DNA of 18,089 bases from CAZIIK01 sp964539235 (GCA_964539235.1 CAZIIK010000037.1:1-18089), one strand, 5' to 3'; shown: positions 6,212 to 13,528, counted from the first letter of the stretch. The notes: generated by a model from the letters alone, not told the origin. Program-made: numbers and translations.

Positions 6212-8599
6212 TTAGGTCCTTAATGTTGCGCCAGTTTCAGCGTGCAATGCTGCCAAAATTTTCTCAACAGCAGACTGCACAAGGTCTTCCTCAAGGGTGT
6301 CTGACAAACTTTGAAAAATCAAGTTAAGGGCCACACTTTTTTTATCAGCCGCTAGTGGTTCGCCTTGATAGACATCAAATACGCTCACTTGCTGTAAATA
6401 TTCGCCGGCTGACTGGCGTACAACACCTTCTAAATCTGCAACAGGACAAACTGCATCAACCTCAACAGCCAAATCACGACGCACTGCTGGGTATTTAGAA
6501 ATAGCCTGTGCTTTCGGCAGTTTGCCGGCCAAAACTGTCGGCAAATCCAATTCCAATAGCCAAACAGGTTGGCGAATGTCGAGTTTTTTGGCGACTGAAG
6601 GATGCAACTGCCCCATGACACCGACGCAAGTTTGATCAACGATAATTCGAGCTGAACGACCAGGATGTAGATAATGCGGCAAATCTGTCGTCACCAGCTG
6701 CCAATCTAATGCCGGGCGAAGCGACAATGCCCACATAGCAACTAACTCTGCTTTTAAATCATAGAAATCAACTTTTGCGTCTTGATTATGCAAAGGACTA
6801 TCATCCCGCACACCTGTCTGCAACAAAGCTATTGTTGCCACCTCGGCATAATCTGTCTCTTCAGGCACAAAACAAGTCCCCAATTCAAACAAACGTAATT
6901 GGCGTTGCTGATGATTTAAATTATGTTGTGCAGCTTTCACTAAACCCGGTAGCAAGCTCGTACGCATCACAGCCATATCACTGGCGATTGGATTCAATAA
7001 GGCTTTGGCTGATAATTCGGGAAAGAATGTTTCATGCCAAACTGGATCAATAAAACTATAAGTCATAGCTTCCCAGTAGCCTTTATCGGCCAATAGATGT
7101 CTCAAGCGTGATTCTGTCACTTGATATTCTGCAACCGATTCAGGCTGCAGCGTGGTGATTGGCAAACAGCTCGGAATATTGTGATAGCCATAAATACGCG
7201 CAATTTCTTCAATCAGATCAACCGGTTGTTGCATATCAAAACGATGCGCAGGCGGGATCGCTTCCAAGGTATCAACTTGCTCTCGCACACACTCAAAACC
7301 TAATCGTTGCAAAATTGCTTTGACTTCATCTGCTGCAATAGGAATGCCTAAATAGGCATGTAATTGGCCAAATGTCAGCGCAATGGGGTGCGCTTTGGGC
7401 AAATGCGCGGCGGCTTCAGCCACAACCATTTCGCCAGCTTCACCGCCCACAATGTCTTGCAATAACATCGTGGCATAGTCTAAAGCTTGCAATGTGATAC
7501 TAGGGTCAACACCTCGTTCAAAACGCACCGATGCATCAGTATGCATCCCGTATTGTCGCGGCTTGCCCATAACCGCCAATGGTGCAAAAAATGCACTTTC
7601 CAATAGGATATCTGTTGTTTTATCAGTCACTGCCGTGTGTTCACCACCCATAATCCCAGCTAAGGCAATTGGACCTCGATCATCTGCAATTGACAGTGTT
7701 TCAGGCACACAGGTCACTGTTTGACCATCCAGCAAAGTCAATGATTCATCCGCCTGACTATAACGTACTGTCACTGCACCTGATATTTTTTCCGCATCAA
7801 ATGCATGCATAGGTTGCCCGAGGGCTAGCATCACATAATTCGTGACATCAACAACAGGTGAAATAGGTCGTACACCACAGCGACGCAAGCGTTCTTGCAA
7901 CCATAAAGGCGTCGTCGCTGCAGGATTAATGCGACGGAGCAATCGACAAGCATAGCGTGGACATGCTTCAGGTGCATTGACCTGAACCACCATTTTTTCA
8001 GCATGTACAACCGCAGCAGTTTCAATCTCCGGCGCATGAATAGACAGCTGATGCAAAGTGGCTATCTCACGCGCAATACCTCGTAAGCTGAAACAATCGC
8101 CGCGATTCGCAGTTAAGTCAATTTCAATGGTCTGATCATCTAATTGTAATGCTACTCGCACGTCCTGGCCTAAAGGCAAATCCGCCGGCAATTCCATGAT
8201 ACCGCTGGATTGTTCGGACATGCCGAGCTCGGATGCAGAACACAACATCCCATGGGAAGCCACACCGCGTAATTTCGCCTTTTTGATTTTAAAACCACCC
8301 GGCAAACATGCACCTACCGTGGCAACACAAACTGAAATACCTGCGCGTGCGTTAGCGGCACCACAGACAATTTGCAAAGGCTCATCAGCCGCAACATCGA
8401 CCTGGCAAACACGTAATTTATCCGCATCAGGATGCTGCTCTGCCTGTAGAATTTTACCGACGACAACTTGGGTAAAATCTGCTGCCACCGGCTCGCGACC
8501 ATCAACCTCAAGACCAGTCATGGTTAATTGATGGCATAGTTCGGCTGCATCAATTGATGGATTAACCCATTCTCGCAACCATTGTTCACTGAATTTCAT
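6212..8599 (-). CDS. pheT: Phenylalanyl-tRNA synthetase beta subunit
   Basis: The 795-aa product has the same length as E. coli PheT and begins MKFSEQWLREWVNP as that protein does. Domains in order are: a tRNA-binding EMAP/OB domain (about 40-150, with HPDADKLRVCQV and GMLCSASELG), the B3/B4 editing domain (about 210-375, with DVTNYVMLALGQPMHAFDAE), the B5 DNA-binding-like domain (about 405-475), a catalytic-like domain that does not itself catalyse, and a C-terminal ferredoxin-fold anticodon-binding domain (about 700-795, with KYPAVRRDLAVEV). With PheS it forms the alpha2-beta2 enzyme that charges tRNA-Phe; the beta chain binds tRNA and clears mischarged Tyr. It starts 16 nt after the pheS stop, with a weak GAGAA ribosome binding site. 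Confidence 0.98.
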   Translation of the reverse strand: MKFSEQWLREWVNPSIDAAELCHQLTMTGLEVDGREPVAADFTQVVVGKILQAEQHPDADKLRVCQVDVAADEPLQIVCGAANARAGISVCVATVGACLPGGFKIKKAKLRGVASHGMLCSASELGMSEQSSGIMELPADLPLGQDVRVALQLDDQTIEIDLTANRGDCFSLRGIAREIATLHQLSIHAPEIETAAVVHAEKMVVQVNAPEACPRYACRLLRRINPAATTPLWLQERLRRCGVRPISPVVDVTNYVMLALGQPMHAFDAEKISGAVTVRYSQADESLTLLDGQTVTCVPETLSIADDRGPIALAGIMGGEHTAVTDKTTDILLESAFFAPLAVMGKPRQYGMHTDASVRFERGVDPSITLQALDYATMLLQDIVGGEAGEMVVAEAAAHLPKAHPIALTFGQLHAYLGIPIAADEVKAILQRLGFECVREQVDTLEAIPPAHRFDMQQPVDLIEEIARIYGYHNIPSCLPITTLQPESVAEYQVTESRLRHLLADKGYWEAMTYSFIDPVWHETFFPELSAKALLNPIASDMAVMRTSLLPGLVKAAQHNLNHQQRQLRLFELGTCFVPEETDYAEVATIALLQTGVRDDSPLHNQDAKVDFYDLKAELVAMWALSLRPALDWQLVTTDLPHYLHPGRSARIIVDQTCVGVMGQLHPSVAKKLDIRQPVWLLELDLPTVLAGKLPKAQAISKYPAVRRDLAVEVDAVCPVADLEGVVRQSAGEYLQQVSVFDVYQGEPLAADKKSVALNLIFQSLSDTLEEDLVQSAVEKILAALHAETGATLRT

Positions 8600-8615
8600 A
8601 CTATATTCTCAACCA

Positions 8616-9632
8616 TTAAAACTGGGACAAAAAGCGGATGTCATTTTCAAAAAATGCGCGTAGATCTTCAACTTCATAGCGCAACATGGTTAAACGTTCG
8701 ATCCCCATACCAAAAGCAAACCCGGTGTATACATCCGGATCGATATTGACATTGCGTAACACATTTGGATGCACCATTCCACAACCTAAGACTTCTAGCC
8801 AACCACTGTGGCCACAGATACGACACCCCTGGCCTTGGCATTTAACACACGCCACATCGACTTCAGCCGACGGTTCGGTAAATGGAAAATAAGAAGGACG
8901 AAAACGTGTCTCAACTTCACGCTCAAAAAAATCAGTCAAGAAGGCTTCTAACACACCTTTCAAATGACCAAAGTGAATATCTTTATCAACCCACAGGCCT
9001 TCGACTTGGTGAAACATGGGTGTATGCGTGACATCAGAGTCACACCGAAACACACGGCCAGGAGCAATAATTCTGACCGGTGGCGCTTGATTTTCCATCA
9101 CCCGAATTTGCACATTAGAGGTTTGGGTGCGCAGTACTTTTTCATCAGCAAAATAAAACGTATCTTGTGCTGCACGCGCTGGATGGTGTGGTGGAATATT
9201 CAATGCCTGAAAATTGTGATAGTCATCATCTATTTCTGGACCACTGGCAACGGAAAATCCCATTTTATTAAAAAATGCTGTAATGCGGGCTCGCGTTTGT
9301 GTCACTGGATGACAACCGCCTTGCTGTGCATGGCGTGCGGGCAAAGTGACATCAATGGCTTCTGCTCGTAACTGCGCATCTAAAGCGGCGGCTTGTAGCG
9401 CTGCTTGACGCTCAGTTAATTGCATATGCAATTGCTTTTTAACCTGATTAACGGCTTGACCAGCTGCCGCTCTTTCTGTCGCTGGCAGCGCAGACAGCCC
9501 TTTGAGCATCTGGGTCAAAGAACCCTTTTTACCCAAATAACGGACCCGAATTTCTTCCAGGGCGTTTAAGTCAGCTGCCGATTGGGTATAAGTATTCGCA
9601 CATTGTGCCAGTTCTTCCAATTGTGTTTTCAT
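8616..9632 (-). CDS. pheS: Phenylalanyl-tRNA synthetase alpha subunit
   Basis: The 338-aa product has an N-terminal coiled-coil arm (about 1-90) that contacts tRNA and a class II catalytic core. Visible core elements are GPEIDDDYHNFQALNIP (131-147), APGRVFRCDSDVTHTPMFHQ (190-209, motif 2), and GFAFGMGIERLTMLRY (304-319, motif 3 with the ATP-binding Arg). It catalyses Phe-AMP formation. Compared with E. coli (327 aa), it carries a short insert holding four cysteines, C262, C265, C270 and C273 (CVKCQGQGCRIC), before GWLEVLGCGMVHPN. This insert occurs in PheS of various other bacteria and may bind a metal. An 85-nt gap with a hairpin separates it from rplT. Confidence 0.98.
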   Translation of the reverse strand: MKTQLEELAQCANTYTQSAADLNALEEIRVRYLGKKGSLTQMLKGLSALPATERAAAGQAVNQVKKQLHMQLTERQAALQAAALDAQLRAEAIDVTLPARHAQQGGCHPVTQTRARITAFFNKMGFSVASGPEIDDDYHNFQALNIPPHHPARAAQDTFYFADEKVLRTQTSNVQIRVMENQAPPVRIIAPGRVFRCDSDVTHTPMFHQVEGLWVDKDIHFGHLKGVLEAFLTDFFEREVETRFRPSYFPFTEPSAEVDVACVKCQGQGCRICGHSGWLEVLGCGMVHPNVLRNVNIDPDVYTGFAFGMGIERLTMLRYEVEDLRAFFENDIRFLSQF

Positions 9633-9654
9633 AGGCCTCTCTCACAATGGTCTA

Positions 9655-9687
9655 TAAACAACAAACGCCTTCCGAAGAAAGCGTTTG
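9655..9687 (-). terminator. UUCG hairpin between rplT and pheS, candidate attenuator/terminator
   Basis: On the minus strand the arm CAAACGCTTTC (9687-9677) pairs over 11 positions, one of them G-U, with GAAGGCGTTTG (9672-9662) around a TTCG tetraloop closed by C-G, a very stable loop type. The 3' side continues TTGTTTATAG, a loose U-rich tract. In E. coli the same rplT-pheS gap holds the pheM leader peptide and attenuator. Here no Phe-rich leader is visible: the only small frame over the hairpin, ATG 9693 to TAG 9652, encodes MMQTLSSEGVCCL. The hairpin is seen directly; termination or attenuation is inferred, and the imperfect U tract suggests partial termination. Confidence 0.6.
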
Positions 9688-9717
9688 CATCATATTGTTA
9701 TGTATTAGGCACAAATA

Positions 9718-10077
9718 TTATGCGGCTAATTTCTGCTGCGCCATTTCAGCTAATTTTGCGAAAGCTGGTTTATCAAAAACAGCTAACTCAGCCAAAATTT
9801 TACGGTCAATTACAACTTCTGCTTGCTTTAAACCATGCATAAAACGGCTGTAGCTTAAACCATGTAAGCGAGCAGCTGCGTTAATCCTCACAATCCACAG
9901 ACGACGAAACTGACGTTTGCGCTGTTTACGGTCACGGTAGGCATACTGACCAGACTTGATAACCGCTTGTTTGGCCACACGATAAATGCGACTACGCGCA
10001 CCGTAATAACCTTTTGCTGCTTTTAATACTTTCTTGTGACGACGTCTTGCGATCACGCCTCTTTTAACTCTTGCCAT
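9718..10077 (-). CDS. rplT: Ribosomal protein L20 (bL20)
   Basis: The 119-aa product is highly basic and begins MARVKRGVIARRRHKKVLK, the family signature. YYGARSRIYRVAKQAVIKSGQYAYRDRKQRKR and LWIVRINAAAR follow, so the long N-terminal extension that threads into 23S rRNA and the globular C-terminal domain are both present. L20 is an early assembly protein of the 50S subunit. In E. coli it also represses rpmI-rplT translation by binding its own mRNA, for which a candidate site lies upstream of rpmI here. It starts 12 nt after rpmI with AAGGAG as ribosome binding site. Confidence 0.98.
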   Translation of the reverse strand: MARVKRGVIARRRHKKVLKAAKGYYGARSRIYRVAKQAVIKSGQYAYRDRKQRKRQFRRLWIVRINAAARLHGLSYSRFMHGLKQAEVVIDRKILAELAVFDKPAFAKLAEMAQQKLAA

Positions 10078-10089
10078 CGTACCGACTCC

Positions 10090-10287
10090 TTAACCTGCAG
10101 GTAACATTTTCTTAATAGACGCCTGATCAGACGGATGAATTAAATCCATGCCGCGTAAATGACGCTTACGTTTGGTGCTCACCTTGGTCAAAATGTGACT
10201 GCGATTTGCTGCACGATGTTTATAACGACCGCTACCGGTCTTTTTGAAGCGCTTAGCAGCGCCACTGTGATTTTTAATTTTCGGCAT
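10090..10287 (-). CDS. rpmI: Ribosomal protein L35 (bL35)
   Basis: The 65-aa basic protein begins MPKIKNHSGAAKRFKKTGSG and continues with KRKRHLRGMDLIHPSD and IKKMLPAG, as in the bL35 family (65 residues in E. coli). It is a 50S component. A very good ribosome binding site, TAAGGAG, lies 6 nt before the ATG (10299-10294, then six A). Just 6 nt upstream of that is the predicted pseudoknot. The protein is coupled to rplT and would be the entry point for L20-dependent translational control. Confidence 0.98.
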   Translation of the reverse strand: MPKIKNHSGAAKRFKKTGSGRYKHRAANRSHILTKVSTKRKRHLRGMDLIHPSDQASIKKMLPAG

Positions 10288-10305
10288 TTTTTTCTCCTTA
10301 TACCG

Positions 10306-10345
10306 ACCTATTGAAGTAGCAAAGGCCCTTAATAGGTTGCCTTTG
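10306..10345 (-). promoter_or_regulatory. Predicted H-type pseudoknot upstream of rpmI, candidate L20 operator
   Basis: In the infC-rpmI gap, on the minus strand, CAAAGGC (10345-10339) pairs perfectly with GCCTTTG (10326-10320). ACCTATT (10337-10331), in the loop of that stem, pairs perfectly with AATAGGT (10312-10306), downstream of it. The linkers are 1 nt (A), 4 nt (AAGG) and 7 nt (CTACTTC). A 1-nt first loop crossing a 7-bp second stem fits H-type geometry. The structure ends 6 nt before the rpmI Shine-Dalgarno, inside the ribosome loading zone. In E. coli, L20 represses rpmI by binding mRNA sites that include a pseudoknot at this gene boundary. The base pairing is seen; the L20 role is inference from position. 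Confidence 0.55.
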
Positions 10346-10352
10346 ATGGTTA

Positions 10353-10886
10353 CTATTTTTTCTTGGGCGCAAGAACCATCACCATTTGTCGCCCTTCGAG
10401 TGACGGCTCACTTTCGACCACTGCCCACTCGTCTAAATCAGTCTTAACCCGCCGCATAATCTCAACCCCCAGTTCTTGGTGGGCCATTTCACGGCCGCGG
10501 AATCTTAACGTAACTTTCGCCTTATTGCCAGCTTCGAGGAACTTTTTCAAATTGCGCAACTTGATGTTGTAATCACCAATATCCGTACCTGGTCGCAACT
10601 TGACCTCTTTGACCTGAATTCGCTTCTGGTTTTTCTTCGCGGCGGCTTTTTGCTTACTCTGCTCAAACTGATGTTTACCGTAATCCATGATGCGGCATAC
10701 AGGAGGTTCCGATTTCGCTGCAATTTCGACAAGGTCTAAATCTGCCCCACTCGCCACTTTTAACGCTTCTGTTGTCGGCATAATGCCTAACTGTTCACCG
10801 TCCGCGGCAATGAGTCTCACTTGCGAAGCATCAATTTGATCGTTAATGCGCAACGCACCTTTGCGGTCTGTCTTAGAATCTCTAAT
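10353..10886 (-). CDS. infC: Translation initiation factor IF-3 (AUU start)
   Basis: From ATT at 10886-10884 the product is 177 aa (180 in E. coli). It has the N-domain (GALRINDQIDASQVRLI... PPVCRIMDYGKHQFEQ), a lysine-rich linker (SKQKAAAKKNQKRIQVKEVKLRPG) and the C-domain (KVTLRFRGREMAHQELG... SLEGRQMVMVLAPKKK). IF3 binds the 30S subunit, prevents premature 50S joining and rejects wrong start codons. The AUU start is chosen because GGAGG (10900-10896) sits 9 nt before it and the reading begins IRDSKTDRKGALRINDQ, as IF3 does. In E. coli this rare start lets IF3 repress its own synthesis. An ATG at 10949 in the same frame would add 21 residues lying inside thrS and has no family support. The gene overlaps the thrS stop. 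Confidence 0.96.
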   Translation of the reverse strand: MRDSKTDRKGALRINDQIDASQVRLIAADGEQLGIMPTTEALKVASGADLDLVEIAAKSEPPVCRIMDYGKHQFEQSKQKAAAKKNQKRIQVKEVKLRPGTDIGDYNIKLRNLKKFLEAGNKAKVTLRFRGREMAHQELGVEIMRRVKTDLDEWAVVESEPSLEGRQMVMVLAPKKK

Positions 10887-12816
10887 TTTTTGGTTCCTCC
10901 AATTGTTCAAGCATCCTAGTGTCAATCTCAGTACGTAATAATGTTTCAAAGGCTGAAATCGACATACTACCTAGGTCCTTACCACGACGCGTACGGACCG
11001 AAACCTGATTATTTTCAACTTCTTGATCGCCAATAATCAACTGATAAGGGACACGTGATAGCGTGTGCTCGCGGATTTTAAACCCTATCTTTTCATTTCT
11101 CAAGTCAGGATCAACGCGCAAACCGGCTTGCCGTAAGGTTTTGACAACTTCTTCGACATAAGCTGTGTGTCGATCAGTAATATTCATGACCACTGCATGC
11201 ACAGGTGACAACCAAGTTGGCAGCCAACCGGCAAAATGTTCGATCACCATGCCAATGAAACGTTCTAACGATCCGACAATGGCGCGGTGCAACATGACAG
11301 GCACTTGCTTATTACTGTGCTCATCGACATACGTTGCACCCAAACGTTCAGGCATGGAGAAATCAACTTGAATGGTTCCACATTGCCAACTACGCCCAAT
11401 GGCATCTTTCAAATGAAATTCAATTTTAGGTCCGTAAAACGCGCCTTCACCTGGTAACTCAACGTAGGTTAATCCTTGCGCAGACAATGCATCAGCCAAG
11501 GCTTTTTCAGCTTTATCCCAAATTTCATCAGAACCAATCAGTTCTGCAGGACGCAAAGCCAGTTTGATATCAAAATCTTCGAACCCAAATGTGCGATAGA
11601 CTTCAAATGCTTGTTCAATCATCAAGCAGACTTCCGATTGGATTTGATCTTCACGACAAAAAATATGCCCATCATCTTGGGTGAAGCTACGCACACGCAT
11701 CAAACCGTGCAGTGAACCGGAAGGCTCGTTGCGATGCACAATACCAAATTCCGCCATCCGCACGGGCAAATCACGATAGCTATGCAAATTGCTGTTATAT
11801 ACCTGCACACAGGTTGGGCAATTCATTGGCCGAATGGCGTACTCACGATTTTCTGACTCCGTCATGAACATATTGTCAGCATATTTTGCTTTATGGCCTG
11901 ATTTTTCCCATAAGCTCACAGCTGCAATCAATGGTGTCCGAATCTCAGTACAGCCATACCGCCGATTGCACGCTCGCATGTAATCTTCAACCGCTCGCCA
12001 AATCTCAACACCTTTGGGATGCCAAAACGCAATACCCGGTGAAGTTTCTTGGAAATGAAATAACCCTTGCTGTTTACCCAGCTTACGGTGATCGCGTTTT
12101 TCCGCTTCTTCTAATCGATACAAATAAGCCTTGAGATCTTCTTTATTCGCCCAAGCCGTACCGTAAATACGCTGCAACATTTCATTGTTAGCATCTCCAC
12201 GCCAATAAGCACCTGAAATGCGTAAGAGTTTGAAGGCCTTTAAATGACGTGTATTCGGCACGTGGGGACCACGACATAGATCGGTAAAATCACCTTGTGT
12301 ATACAACGACAAAACCTCATACGCCGGAATATCCCGAATAATTTCAGCCTTGTAATGCTCACCTTGTGCAGAAAAATATTGCACCGCTTCATCCCGTGAT
12401 TGAGTGGTCCGCATCACTGGCAAAGCTTGTTTAACCAATTCAGCCATGCGTTTTTCAATCGCAGCTAAATCGGCTTCAGTAAATGGCTGTGAAAAAGAAA
12501 AGTCGTAATAAAAGCCATCTTCAATCACTGGACCAATGGTAACCTGTACACTTGGATACAGTTGCTTAACCGCCTGCGCCAACAGATGTGCAGTTGAGTG
12601 GCGAATAATGTCCAATCCTTCAGGATCTTTAGCCGTAATAATGCGTACTTCCGCATCTTGCTCGATTAAGGCATCTGCATCAGACAGTTGCCCATTAATC
12701 ACACCCGCCAAAGTAGCTTTCGCTAAACTTGGCGCAATATCCGTGGCCAGGTCCATGATAGAAATAGCGTGGTCAAACGTCCGCTGACTGCCATCAGGCA
12801 AAGTTACAATCGGCAT
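10882..12816 (-). CDS. thrS: Threonyl-tRNA synthetase
   Basis: The 644-aa product (642 in E. coli) carries a TGS domain (about 1-61), an editing domain with H73 and H77 (RHSTAHLLAQ) plus C180 and H184 (TDLCRGPHVP), a class II catalytic core and a C-terminal anticodon-binding domain (about 540-644). The three zinc ligands of the active site are visible: C332 in RPMNCPTC, H383 in QDDGHIFC and H509 in PVMLHRAIVGSLERF. It charges tRNA-Thr and hydrolyses Ser-tRNA-Thr. It is the first gene of the translation operon. A GAGAG lies 10 nt before the ATG and a promoter-like sequence about 30 nt upstream. In E. coli the protein represses its own mRNA through tRNA-like hairpins. Confidence 0.98.
   Translation of the reverse strand: MPIVTLPDGSQRTFDHAISIMDLATDIAPSLAKATLAGVINGQLSDADALIEQDAEVRIITAKDPEGLDIIRHSTAHLLAQAVKQLYPSVQVTIGPVIEDGFYYDFSFSQPFTEADLAAIEKRMAELVKQALPVMRTTQSRDEAVQYFSAQGEHYKAEIIRDIPAYEVLSLYTQGDFTDLCRGPHVPNTRHLKAFKLLRISGAYWRGDANNEMLQRIYGTAWANKEDLKAYLYRLEEAEKRDHRKLGKQQGLFHFQETSPGIAFWHPKGVEIWRAVEDYMRACNRRYGCTEIRTPLIAAVSLWEKSGHKAKYADNMFMTESENREYAIRPMNCPTCVQVYNSNLHSYRDLPVRMAEFGIVHRNEPSGSLHGLMRVRSFTQDDGHIFCREDQIQSEVCLMIEQAFEVYRTFGFEDFDIKLALRPAELIGSDEIWDKAEKALADALSAQGLTYVELPGEGAFYGPKIEFHLKDAIGRSWQCGTIQVDFSMPERLGATYVDEHSNKQVPVMLHRAIVGSLERFIGMVIEHFAGWLPTWLSPVHAVVMNITDRHTAYVEEVVKTLRQAGLRVDPDLRNEKIGFKIREHTLSRVPYQLIIGDQEVENNQVSVRTRRGKDLGSMSISAFETLLRTEIDTRMLEQLEEPKN
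10884..10900 (-). promoter_or_regulatory. infC ribosome binding site with AUU start inside thrS end
   Basis: GGAGG (10900-10896) and a 9-nt spacer precede ATT (10886-10884). The thrS stop TAG (10884-10882) shares a base with this start (AATTAG: thrS reads AAT TAG, infC reads ATT AGA), so translation is probably coupled. AUU initiation is normally poor and is discriminated against by IF3, which is the basis of infC autoregulation in E. coli. Confidence 0.9.
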
Positions 12817-12847
12817 CTCAAATTAACTCTCAAATAAAATCCGCCGT

Positions 12848-12876
12848 ATTAAAGCGCAAAAACCAGACTGCCTCAA
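12848..12876 (-). promoter_or_regulatory. Candidate sigma-70 promoter of the thrS operon
   Basis: On the minus strand TTGAGG (12876-12871) and TTTAAT (12853-12848) are separated by 17 nt, matching 4 of 6 and 5 of 6 consensus bases. Transcription would begin near 12840, leaving a leader of about 25 nt before the thrS ATG. Position and spacing are good, but the assignment rests on consensus matching only. Confidence 0.45.
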
Positions 12877-12899
12877 CTGTGGCGTACCGAATACATGAC

Positions 12900-12927
12900 T
12901 GAATAAACGCAAGACATTCTTTATTCA
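12900..12927. repeat. Inverted repeat upstream of thrS
   Basis: TGAATAAA (12900-12907) and TTTATTCA (12920-12927) form a perfect 8-bp inverted repeat around a 12-nt centre, 84-111 nt upstream of the thrS start. It may be a protein-binding site or, if transcribed toward thrS, a leader hairpin whose loop contains UGU. Confidence 0.5.
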
Positions 12928-12940
12928 AGCATACAGACCA

Positions 12941-12962
12941 CAGCCTTATAGCACCAAGGCTG
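12941..12962. repeat. Second inverted repeat upstream of thrS
   Basis: CAGCCTT (12941-12947) and AAGGCTG (12956-12962) form a perfect 7-bp inverted repeat around 8 nt. Read toward thrS, the loop region is UUGGUGC, containing GGU, a threonine anticodon, preceded by U. It lies 125-146 nt upstream of the thrS start. There is no U tract, so a terminator is unlikely. Confidence 0.45.
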
Positions 12963-13004
12963 ATATATTATTACCAGCATAATAAACATAGCAGATCATG
13001 GAAG

Positions 13005-13250
13005 ATGGCAATTTATCCAAAGAAAGGTGATCAAGTATGCCTAATTGGCGCACCGGTCAAAGATATATACGGCAGGTTGGATCTCAGGCATGTTTTTACT
13101 ATTGTTTCTATCTTGAGCCCAGATAAAATTCTACTTTCACGTTACTTAACAGCTGAGGAAATAAAACCCGTCCAACAAAACCTGAACTGCAGGCCGAAAC
13201 ACTGCGCATCTGTCACCTTCGAACTGTTCCACATTACGGCAGGGATGTAA
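13005..13250 (+). CDS. Hypothetical small protein (81 aa), unrecognised
   Basis: ATG 13005 opens an 81-codon frame ending TAA 13248-13250. The product (MAIYPKKGDQVCLIGAPVKD..., then GRLDLRHVFTIVSILSPDKILLSRYLTAEEI) has alternating hydrophobic stretches suggesting a small beta-rich soluble domain. It has no signal peptide or membrane helix. I do not recognise the family. GGAAG lies too close to the ATG to be a good ribosome binding site; the frame stays open upstream to 12903 but without another ATG. It is divergent from thrS. An IS3-family end begins at 13251, directly after the stop, so the original gene may have been longer and cut by that insertion. It may be a real small gene or a remnant. 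Confidence 0.4.
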   Translation: MAIYPKKGDQVCLIGAPVKDIYGRLDLRHVFTIVSILSPDKILLSRYLTAEEIKPVQQNLNCRPKHCASVTFELFHITAGM

Positions 13251-13361
13251 TGGTCAAGTAAAACTGTGGAGAATTTAAGCCACTTTTTTAAACTCCAGTG
13301 CTTTTAGGTGTGGAGTTAAATATCCAATAGCGGAGTGCCTTCTTTGAGTGCGATGCATTTA
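13251..13361 (-). mobile_element. IS3-family element remnant (3' end with terminal TG...)
   Basis: The plus strand at 13251 begins TGGTCAAGTAAAACTG, which fits the TG...CA ends of IS3-family elements. Reading inward on the minus strand, the last 27 codons of an IS3-type OrfB transposase are recognisable. The rest of the element is missing: the frame is stopped at 13361 and no matching opposite end is seen up to 13617. It is therefore a non-mobile scar. The outer boundary at 13251 is sharp; the inner boundary is uncertain. Confidence 0.7.
13275..13358 (-). pseudogene. IS3-family transposase OrfB, C-terminal fragment
   Basis: Minus-strand translation gives MHRTQRRHSAIGYLTP followed by HLKALEFKKVA and TAA (13277-13275). 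RRHSAIGYLTP is the highly conserved C-terminal signature of IS3-group integrase-type transposases, which lies just after the catalytic Glu region. The DDE catalytic residues are absent because the upstream part is lost; a TAA stands immediately upstream of the fragment. Confidence 0.75.
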
Positions 13362-13528
13362 AGAGAATAATTAACCATTTAGATTCTGAGTGTTCCCGCA
13401 TTAAATGCCCTCACGAACCCAGTTTTTAGGGAAAATAACCGTTCGACCTGTAATTACCTATTAGACTGTCTATTTGACAGCTAAAGATTATATTTTTTCT
13501 CTTAGAAAAATTCTCTGCTTAATTAGGT

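Noticed and set aside
8964..9371. Plus-strand 135-codon frame inside pheS
   Set aside because: Antisense to conserved catalytic motifs of pheS; composition is not protein-like.
10887..10949. Upstream ATG extension of infC
   Set aside because: The 21 extra residues are encoded by the thrS end and are not IF3-like; AUU with GGAGG is the better start.
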